Origin: Candidatus Krumholzibacteriia bacterium
Lineage (GTDB): Bacteria; Krumholzibacteriota; Krumholzibacteriia; LZORAL124-64-63
Length of the DNA stretch: 11,798 bases
Assembly (NCBI GenBank): GCA_028718575.1
Contig: JAQULN010000046.1
Coordinates: 1-11,798 of the forward strand
Direction of reading: 5' to 3'
Within the stretch, counting starts at the first letter, position 1. Every line of letters starts with the position of its first letter. Below are positions 1 through 5,696 of this stretch, piece after piece. Under the pieces are notes generated by a model, which worked only from the letters and a program-made list of their open reading frames with translations, did not search any database and was not told the origin of the DNA. The position numbers were made by a program, and so were the translations under genes.

Positions 1-465
1 AAGATGTGCCACAACAAAGAGGTCTCCGGCAAGCAGTGGGATCTATGGGCCGCGAGCCTCCATGCGAAGGCTTACGAGACCCTGGCGAGCGATCAGTCCA
101 AGGCCATTGCCAAGGAGAAGGGCATCGCCGACCCGCAGCAAGCCGCCGAGTGCCTGCGGTGTCATGTGACCGCGCACGGCGTCGCTGCTGAGCGCATCGG
201 TTCCCGCTTCAAGATCGAGGAAGGCGTCGGCTGCGAGTCCTGCCACGGGCCGGGCAGCGGCTACAACAAGCTGAACGTGAAGAAACAGGTGATGAGCGGC
301 GAGATCACCGCCGCCTCGATCGGCCTGTGGGAGGCCGGCGAAGCGCTCTGCGTGCAGTGCCACAACCAGGAGAGCCCGACCTTCAAAGGCTTCGATTTCG
401 CCGAGGCCGTCAAGTTGATCGCCCACCCCATTCCGGAGGCCCACCGGGCGACCTACACGAAGTAG
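1..465 (+). CDS. Multihaem c-type cytochrome, c554-like family (5' truncated)
   Basis: This is the C-terminal part of an exported electron-transfer protein that binds several covalent haems. The reading frame is open to the first base, so the gene begins outside the window. Counting from the Met at base 4, three complete CxxCH haem sites are seen: CLRCH (residues 50-54), CESCH (77-81) and CVQCH (116-120). The first bases read K-M-C-H, which fits the tail of a fourth site (CKMCH) whose first Cys lies just upstream. Residues W15-S18-H20-A21 and the CESCHGPG motif are typical of cytochrome c554-like proteins. H20, H58 and the histidines near the C-terminus are candidate distal haem ligands (inferred). 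The family acts in the periplasm, handing electrons between respiratory enzymes. The specific partner cannot be told here; the number of haems upstream is unknown. It ends in TAG and is followed by a strong hairpin 45 bases later. Confidence 0.88.
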   Translation, partial: KMCHNKEVSGKQWDLWAASLHAKAYETLASDQSKAIAKEKGIADPQQAAECLRCHVTAHGVAAERIGSRFKIEEGVGCESCHGPGSGYNKLNVKKQVMSGEITAASIGLWEAGEALCVQCHNQESPTFKGFDFAEAVKLIAHPIPEAHRATYTK

Positions 466-507
466 TCTTCTGCGTGGCCTTCTAATGACGAACAGCGCGT
501 TCCAGGC

Positions 508-540
508 ATGGCCGGCGCCCCCGCACGGGGCGCCGGCCGT
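508..540 (+). terminator. Perfect 12-bp GC hairpin after the cytochrome gene
   Basis: Bases 510-521 (GGCCGGCGCCCC) and 527-538 (GGGGCGCCGGCC) are exact reverse complements around a 5-base loop (CGCAC). A T-G wobble and an A-T pair extend the stem to 14 pairs (508-540). It begins about 45 bases after the cytochrome stop codon. It lacks a clear run of T downstream, so it may be a weak intrinsic terminator or an mRNA 3'-end stabiliser. It lies well upstream of the tricorn-like gene start and separates the two genes. The perfect symmetry is directly visible; its termination role is inferred. Confidence 0.6.
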
Positions 541-674
541 CGTTGGTGCGCTCGGCATCGGCGCGCGGTGTGAGCCCGCAGCCTGCGTTCTCGGTTGCAA
601 CTCGTCGGCGCGGATTGCGTAGGCCGCGCGATAGGTCGTCGGTCACCGTCCCCGCGCCAGCAGACCGAAGCTCG

Positions 675-681
675 AAGGAGG
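675..681 (+). promoter_or_regulatory. Ribosome binding site fixing the tricorn-like start
   Basis: AAGGAGG lies 5 bases before the ATG at 687, a near-perfect Shine-Dalgarno site. The reading frame stays open upstream to 543, but that extension would overlap the hairpin region and put a non-hydrophobic Arg/Ser-rich stretch in front of the signal peptide. The site therefore decides in favour of 687. Confidence 0.85.
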
Positions 682-686
682 GCACC

Positions 687-3600
687 ATGCCGCGCCAGAT
701 CCTGCGAATGATCTCCATTCTGCTCTTGAGCCTGAGCTTGTTGCTGCCGGCGGCCGCAGCGGCGGCCGCGACGCCTGCCGCGACGACGGCAGCGCCGTAT
801 ATCGGCCAGGCCGACATCGACGGCGAACAGATCGTGTTCACCGCCGAGGACGATCTCTGGTCGTGCAACCGGCAGGGCGGCGACGCGCGCCGCCTGACCA
901 CGCACGCCGGCGTCGAGTACTTTCCCCATATCGCGCCGGACGGCGGTCTGATCGCGTTCACGGGCGAGTACGACGGAAACCGAGACGTGTACGTGATCCC
1001 GTTCGCGGGCGGCGAACCGCGTCGCTTGACCTGGCACCCGGTCCGCGACGAGGTCGTCGGCTGGCTCCCCGGCGGCAAGATCGTGTTTCGCAGCCAGCGG
1101 CACGACCCGCATGGCGATTGGCACCTCTGGACGGTTTCGCCGGCCGGCGCCGATCCCGAGGTTGTGCCTTTGGGACCGGCCACGCGCCTGGACGTCGATC
1201 CGGCGAGCGGCCGCTGGGCCTTCAACCGGCTCGAGCGGGAACGCGCCACCTGGAAGCGCTACCGCGGTGGCACCGCGGCGGACATCTGGGTCGGTCACCC
1301 CGAGCGCGGCGATTACCGGCGGATCACGAACTTCGCCGGACCGGATGCGTTTCCGATGTGGCACGCCGGGCGGATCTACTTCCTGAGCGACGAGGGCGGC
1401 ACCGCGAACCTCTGGTGTTGCGAGGCCGACGGCTCAGGCCGCACGCAACTGACGGACCTGAAAGACTGGGATGCGCGCTGGCCGGCCATGGGCCCCGCTG
1501 GGACGATCGTCTTCACGGCGGGAGCCGACCTGCACGTCTTCGAGCCGGAAACGCGGCGGCTGGAACGGGTCGCGATCGATCTTCCCAGCGACCGCACTAT
1601 GACCCGGACGCGTTACCGTGCATCGAGCCGCGACCTGCAGGGATTCGACCTGTCGCCCGACGGCGAGCGCTTGCTCGTCGAGGTGCGCGGCGAGCTGTTT
1701 TCGGTGCCGGTGCAGGATGGCGTCACGCTGCCGATCACCCGCGGCACCGGGGCGCGCGAACGGGACGCGGTCTTCTCGCACGACGGCCAACACGTCGTTT
1801 ACTGGTGCGACGCGACGCGCGAGGACGCGCTGCACCGCAAGGACGCCTGGGGCCGCGGCGGGGAGACGGTCGTGCGCCAGCCGGCGTCGGGCCCGTGGGC
1901 GTGGGCGCCCTACCCGTCGCCGGACGGCCGGTGGCTCGCCTGGTCGGATAGCGACAGCCGGCTGCTTCTGCTGAGCAGCGACGGCAAGACCGAGCGCGAA
2001 ATCGATCGCGGCGAGCACGGCCGCATCGACGACTTGGCCTGGAGTGCGGACGGCCGCTGGCTGGCCTACGTGAAGGAACTGCCGAACGATCACAGCTCGG
2101 TTTTCATCTACGACACGGTGGACCGGATCAGTCGCGAGGTGAGCGGTGCGGCCACGATCGATCGCAGTCCCGCGTGGGATCCCGAGGGCCGCTATCTCTG
2201 GTTCGTCTCGGCGCGGGCGACCAACCCTGTGCTGGGCAATACCGATTTCCAGGTCGTCGAGGTCCAGAACCTGCGCCTCTACGGCCTCGTCCTGCGACGC
2301 GACGCGGCGTCTCCGCTGCGACAGGACGCCGGCTTGCCGCCGGCTGCCGCCGGCCAGTCCGACCGTGCGGACAAAGCCAAGGCCAAGGACAAAGACAAAG
2401 CCGGCGAGGACAAGAAACCGGCGCCGGTGGTGATCGATTTCGAGGGGTTGACCGAGCGGGTCGTCGAGCTGCCGATCGACCGCGGCCGTTACGGCGGCCT
2501 GGCCGCCACGGCGAGTCACGTCTACTACCTGAGCCGGCCGGTCCAGGGCATGGCTGAGGGTCCGGACGTTTTCGAGGAGCCGGAGCCCAGCGCGGTTCTG
2601 ATGGTCTACGACCTGAAAGAGCGCGAGGCGAAACCGTTCGTGAGCGGGGTCGCGGCGTACCGGCTGCGAACCGAGGCCGGCAAACTCGCGATCATGAAGA
2701 AGCGCGGCGAGTTCTTCGTGGTCGACGCCGGCGCGCCGCCGGGGGACGGTCTGGCCAAAGGAAAAGTGAAACTCGACGATGCCGTCGTCGAGCTGGAGCC
2801 GCGGGCGGAGTGGCGGCAGGTCTACTGGGAAGCCTGGCGTCAGATGCGCGCCTTCTACTGGGACGCTGATCTGGCCGGTCTCAACTGGCCGGGTCTGGGT
2901 GAACAGTACGGCGGGTTGCTGCCGCGAGTGGCCAGCCGCGCCGACTTGAGCGATCTGATCGGCGAACTCTACGGCGAGGTCAACACGAGCCACGCTTACG
3001 TCTGGGGCGGCGGCGAATCGGGCCAGCAGGCGGTTTCCGTCGCGACCGGTTTGCTGGGCGCCGAGTTTGAACGCGTAGCGGAAGCTTATCGCGTCGCGCG
3101 GATCCTGCGGGGCGATGTCGCCGATCTGGTGCGCTCGCCGCTGGACGAGCCGGGCGTCGATGCAGGCGAGGGCGATTTCATCCTGGCGGTCAACGGACGG
3201 CCCGTTACGAGCGCGCCCAACCTGCATGCGCTGCTCGCCGGCCTGGCGGGCAAGCAGGTTCTGCTCACGGTCGCGGACGATCAACGCGGCCAAGACCGCC
3301 GGGAGGTGCTGGTCACCCCGTTGCGCTCGGAGCGGGAACTGCGCTACGCCGACTGGGTGCGCCGCAATCGCGAATACGTGGCGGTTCAGACCGGCGGCCG
3401 GATCGGTTACGTGCACGTGCCCGACATGGGGACCGACGGCATGGTGGCCTTCAACCGGTGGTTCTATCCGCAGCTCGACAAAGAGGGTTTGATCGTCGAC
3501 GTGCGCTGGAACGGCGGCGGTTTCGTCAGCCAGCTCCTGCTCGAGCGGCTGCGGCGGCCGGTCGTGGCTTTTGACCGGCATCGCAACCGCGCGGTCGCCA

Positions 3601-4028
3601 CCTATCCTAACCGCGTGCTCAACGGACCGTTCGTCGTGCTGACCAACGAGCGCGCGGGCAGCGACGGCGACATTTTTCCGCAGGCCGTCCAGCTCGAGAA
3701 CCTGGCGCCGGTGATCGGCGTGCGCAGTTGGGGCGGTGTGATCGGCATCACGGGAGTGCACCCGCTGCAGGACGGCGGCATCGTGACGCAGCCGATCGTC
3801 GCCTGGTGGGATCCGCGGCAGGGCTGGGGCGTCGAGAACCACGGGGTCGATCCGGACATCGTCGTCGAGAACCTGCCGCAGGATCTGGCGCGCGGTCGGG
3901 ATGCCCAGCTCGAGCAGGGTATCGCGGAGGTGCTGCGCTTGCACCAGGAGAGGCCGCCGCTGGTGCCGGCCTTCGAGCCTGTGCCGGCGCGCAGCCGCCA
4001 AGCCTACCGCGAGCGCGAGATGCGCTAG
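687..4028 (+). CDS. Tricorn protease homologue (peptidase family S41), Sec-exported
   Basis: A 1113-residue homologue of tricorn, the large peptidase that trims oligopeptides. Residues 1-28 form a Sec signal peptide (RMISILLLSLSLLL core, then an Ala run), so it should act in the periplasm, unlike cytosolic archaeal tricorn. The order matches the family: a first beta-propeller from about 35 to 320 with TolB-like repeats (SPDG/APDG, FTGEYDGN, GGEPRRLTWHP), a second to about 690, a C1 helical part (about 705-785), a PDZ domain (about 786-870) and the C2 catalytic part. The tetrad known from Thermoplasma tricorn is visible: S768-H769 (NTSHAY), nucleophile S992 with D993 (AGSDGDIF) and E1050 (VENHGVDPD). 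A Lys/Asp-rich linker (556-580) precedes IDFEGLTERV. Length is close to the usual about 1050-1100 residues plus signal peptide. All key residues are intact, so it is probably active. Neighbours give no partner peptidases. The ATG at 687 is chosen for its ribosome binding site. Confidence 0.93.
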   Translation: MPRQILRMISILLLSLSLLLPAAAAAAATPAATTAAPYIGQADIDGEQIVFTAEDDLWSCNRQGGDARRLTTHAGVEYFPHIAPDGGLIAFTGEYDGNRDVYVIPFAGGEPRRLTWHPVRDEVVGWLPGGKIVFRSQRHDPHGDWHLWTVSPAGADPEVVPLGPATRLDVDPASGRWAFNRLERERATWKRYRGGTAADIWVGHPERGDYRRITNFAGPDAFPMWHAGRIYFLSDEGGTANLWCCEADGSGRTQLTDLKDWDARWPAMGPAGTIVFTAGADLHVFEPETRRLERVAIDLPSDRTMTRTRYRASSRDLQGFDLSPDGERLLVEVRGELFSVPVQDGVTLPITRGTGARERDAVFSHDGQHVVYWCDATREDALHRKDAWGRGGETVVRQPASGPWAWAPYPSPDGRWLAWSDSDSRLLLLSSDGKTEREIDRGEHGRIDDLAWSADGRWLAYVKELPNDHSSVFIYDTVDRISREVSGAATIDRSPAWDPEGRYLWFVSARATNPVLGNTDFQVVEVQNLRLYGLVLRRDAASPLRQDAGLPPAAAGQSDRADKAKAKDKDKAGEDKKPAPVVIDFEGLTERVVELPIDRGRYGGLAATASHVYYLSRPVQGMAEGPDVFEEPEPSAVLMVYDLKEREAKPFVSGVAAYRLRTEAGKLAIMKKRGEFFVVDAGAPPGDGLAKGKVKLDDAVVELEPRAEWRQVYWEAWRQMRAFYWDADLAGLNWPGLGEQYGGLLPRVASRADLSDLIGELYGEVNTSHAYVWGGGESGQQAVSVATGLLGAEFERVAEAYRVARILRGDVADLVRSPLDEPGVDAGEGDFILAVNGRPVTSAPNLHALLAGLAGKQVLLTVADDQRGQDRREVLVTPLRSERELRYADWVRRNREYVAVQTGGRIGYVHVPDMGTDGMVAFNRWFYPQLDKEGLIVDVRWNGGGFVSQLLLERLRRPVVAFDRHRNRAVATYPNRVLNGPFVVLTNERAGSDGDIFPQAVQLENLAPVIGVRSWGGVIGITGVHPLQDGGIVTQPIVAWWDPRQGWGVENHGVDPDIVVENLPQDLARGRDAQLEQGIAEVLRLHQERPPLVPAFEPVPARSRQAYREREMR

Positions 4029-4062
4029 CGGACACTAGCCTGTTAGGCGCGAACCGTTCTCG

Positions 4063-4647
4063 CTAGTCCCAGCGTTCCAGGACGAGCCGGGCCAGCGTTT
4101 GCGCGGCCGCCGTGGCAAACTCCTTGTCCCGGTAGGCGGCCCGCACTTCCTCGAGCCGTTCGTTGCCGGTCGTGCGGCGGTAGACCCAGGCTTGGAGCAG
4201 GAACTCGAGGCGGTCGGCATCGCGCACGAGTCGGGCTTCGCGGCTGGCTTCCTGTTCGTACTCGGCGGTCAGCGCGGTCCAGGTTGCGGCGACCGGCAAG
4301 CCGGCGAGCATCGCGGCCAGCGCCTCTGCCTCGGCGGCGTGTTTGGCCGCGGCCGGGAGGTAGCGCTGGGCGGTGCGTGGGATGTCCGATAGTTCGGCCT
4401 CGGCGAGGTCGTGCAGGATCGCCATGCTCAGCAGGCGGCCGCGGTCGAGCGGACGGTCGCAGCCGGGCGCTGGCATCGCTTCGGTCAACTCGGCCAGCAC
4501 GAGGGCCACCATCGCCGTGCCCCAACTATGCGCCGCGACGTTCTCGGGATGAGCAATCCAGCGCTGATGCCAGCCAGTGCGTGGCGTGGTCTTCAACACG
4601 TTGGCTTGCAGGAGCAGGTCGAGCCAGCGATCGATCTCGGTGTTCAT
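4063..4647 (-). CDS. HD-domain phosphohydrolase, YfbR/HDDC2-like (5'-nucleotidase type)
   Basis: A 194-residue cytosolic protein with no signal peptide. It carries the metal-binding residues of HD phosphohydrolases in order: H40 (ENVAAHSWG), H79-D80 (ILHDLAEAELSDIP) and D145 (RDADRLEFLLQA). E83 and D88 after the HD pair, and W123 with EYE at 129-131 followed by S135 and E137, match the YfbR/HDDC2 group, whose studied members remove phosphate from (deoxy)nucleoside 5'-monophosphates using a divalent metal. The exact substrate is not determined by sequence. The start ATG has GGAGG 5 bases upstream on the minus strand (complement of 4653-4657). Its 3' end faces the tricorn-like gene with only 34 bases between stops. 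It is divergent from the metal transporter at 4781 with a 133-base shared upstream region, so the two could share control, although nothing proves this. Confidence 0.88.
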   Translation of the reverse strand: MNTEIDRWLDLLLQANVLKTTPRTGWHQRWIAHPENVAAHSWGTAMVALVLAELTEAMPAPGCDRPLDRGRLLSMAILHDLAEAELSDIPRTAQRYLPAAAKHAAEAEALAAMLAGLPVAATWTALTAEYEQEASREARLVRDADRLEFLLQAWVYRRTTGNERLEEVRAAYRDKEFATAAAQTLARLVLERWD

Positions 4648-4666
4648 GATTGCCTCCGGTCGTTGG

Positions 4667-4687
4667 CCGTTGGTCGTCGCGCAACGG
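4667..4687. promoter_or_regulatory. Inverted repeat in the shared HD / ZIP upstream region
   Basis: CCGTTG (4667-4672) and CAACGG (4682-4687) are exact inverted copies separated by 9 bases, placed 20 bases before the HD-gene start in a 133-base divergent intergenic region. This could be a regulator site, but six-base arms arise often by chance in GC-rich DNA. I found no convincing -35/-10 pair on either strand nearby. Confidence 0.2.
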
Positions 4688-4768
4688 AAGGTGGCGAAGG
4701 CTGCGCGTTTCCGCTAGCCTGGAGTCGCTGCGGCGCTGGATGCAGCAGCTTGACTGAGCACGATCTCG

Positions 4769-4774
4769 GGAGGT
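4769..4774 (+). promoter_or_regulatory. Ribosome binding site supporting a TTG start
   Basis: GGAGGT lies 6 bases before TTG at 4781. The next in-frame candidate, GTG at 4790, would sit 15 bases from this site, which is too far. The site therefore supports a TTG initiator and the N-terminus MATWFLAQPP. Confidence 0.75.
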
Positions 4775-4780
4775 GGTTCC

Positions 4781-5593
4781 TTGGCGACGTGGTTCCTCGC
4801 GCAACCGCCGATCCTGCAAGCGCTCTTGGCGACGCTCTTCACCTGGCTCATGACCGCGCTCGGGGCCGCGACGATCTTCGGCGTCAGGACGCTGAACCGA
4901 CGCCTGCTCGACGTCATGCTCGGCTTTGCGGCCGGTGTGATGATCGCCGCGAGCTACTGGTCGCTGCTGGCGCCGGCGATCGCCATGGCCGAGAGCCAGG
5001 GCATGATTCCCTGGCTGCCGCCCGCGATCGGCTTCCTGGCCGGCGCGTTGTTCCTGCGCCTGGCCGACCAGATCATCCCGCACCTGCACCTCTACACCGA
5101 CATCAAGGACGCCGAGGGCATGCCGACCCGGCTGAAGAAGACGGTGCTGCTGGTCTTCGCGATCACGCTGCACAACGTGCCGGAAGGCCTGGCGGTCGGG
5201 GTGGCGTTCGGCGCTGCCGCGGCCGGCTTGCCTGAGGCCACCATCGGCGGCGCCATGGCCCTGGCGATCGGCATCGGCCTGCAGAACTTTCCCGAAGGGG
5301 CGGCGGTCTCGTTTCCGATCCGCCGCGAGGGCTTCTCGCGGCGCCGGGCCTTCTTCTATGGTCAGCTCTCGGGTTCGGTCGAGCCCGTGGCCGGCGTCCT
5401 CGGCGCGTTGATGGCCCTGTCGGCGTTGGCGTTCTTGCCGTACGCGCTGGCGTTCGCGGCCGGCGCCATGATCTACGTGGTGGTGGAGGAAGCGATCCCC
5501 GAATCGCAGACCGGAGGGCATCACGATGCCGCCACCATGGGTACGATCGTCGGTTTCGTGGTCATGATGATGCTGGACGTCGCCCTGGGCTGA
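4781..5593 (+). CDS. ZIP family divalent metal transporter (ZupT/GufA-like)
   Basis: A 270-residue inner-membrane protein with about eight hydrophobic segments (roughly 8-33, 41-66, 77-98, 122-145, 152-178, 190-215, 220-243, 252-269). Two ZIP signatures form the metal pathway: H131-N-V-P-E-G136 in the fourth segment and Q168-N-F-P-E-G173 in the fifth. Further acidic residues in SGSVEPVAG and VVEEAIPES match the GufA branch. ZIP proteins move zinc, and often iron, manganese or cobalt, into the cytoplasm; the exact metal is not readable here. The loop between segments three and four has scattered His/Asp (PHLHLYTDIKD) where other ZIPs carry a His-rich loop. Length is typical of the family. It starts at TTG with a good ribosome binding site, and the divergent neighbour is a metal-dependent HD phosphohydrolase. 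A long hairpin overlaps the stop codon. Confidence 0.9.
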   Translation: MATWFLAQPPILQALLATLFTWLMTALGAATIFGVRTLNRRLLDVMLGFAAGVMIAASYWSLLAPAIAMAESQGMIPWLPPAIGFLAGALFLRLADQIIPHLHLYTDIKDAEGMPTRLKKTVLLVFAITLHNVPEGLAVGVAFGAAAAGLPEATIGGAMALAIGIGLQNFPEGAAVSFPIRREGFSRRRAFFYGQLSGSVEPVAGVLGALMALSALAFLPYALAFAAGAMIYVVVEEAIPESQTGGHHDAATMGTIVGFVVMMMLDVALG

Positions 5594-5601
5594 CGTCCAG
5601 C
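5572..5601 (+). terminator. Long hairpin spanning the ZIP gene stop codon
   Basis: GCTGGACGTC (5572-5581) pairs exactly with GACGTCCAGC (5592-5601). Inside it GCC (5582-5584) can pair with GGC (5588-5590), leaving a CTG loop and one bulged T, for about 13 pairs in all. The TGA stop (5591-5593) lies inside the stem. No T-run follows; a second short stem (CGGCG/CGCCG, 5602-5615) follows at once. A terminator or mRNA 3'-end protector is the likely role, by inference. Confidence 0.5.
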
Positions 5602-5684
5602 CGGCGCGATCGCCGCGCGATCCTCGTTCAACTCCCGCATCGATCGCCCGATAACGACCGGGAACACCCAGCGGTCCGTTGGTC

Positions 5685-5689
5685 GGGAG
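5685..5689 (+). promoter_or_regulatory. Ribosome binding site fixing the subtilase start
   Basis: GGGAG lies 7 bases before ATG 5697. An in-frame TTG at 5679 would place this site inside the coding region and has no comparable site of its own, so 5697 is preferred. Confidence 0.65.
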
Positions 5690-5696
5690 TCCGTCC

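Noticed and set aside
543..686. A 48-codon upstream extension of the tricorn-like gene
   Set aside because: It would bury the signal peptide behind an Arg/Ser-rich stretch, and the strong AAGGAGG site marks ATG 687 as the start.
1434..4001. An 855-codon open frame on the minus strand opposite the tricorn-like gene
   Set aside because: It is rich in Arg, His, Pro and Ala without any recognisable motif, and the plus strand carries clear catalytic and propeller motifs. In GC-rich DNA such antisense frames are a composition effect.
4029..4062. A shared two-way terminator between the tricorn-like and HD genes
   Set aside because: Only a 4-bp GCCT/AGGC stem with a 3-base loop is visible in the 34-base gap, which is too weak to call.
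4750..4778. A TTGACT hexamer as a -35 box for the ZIP gene
   Set aside because: No -10-like hexamer lies at proper spacing; the position would overlap the ribosome binding site.
5604..5622. Direct repeat GCGCGATC in two copies, 3 bases apart
   Set aside because: An eight-base GC-rich repeat after a gene end has a high chance expectation, and no mobile-element or attachment-site context is present.
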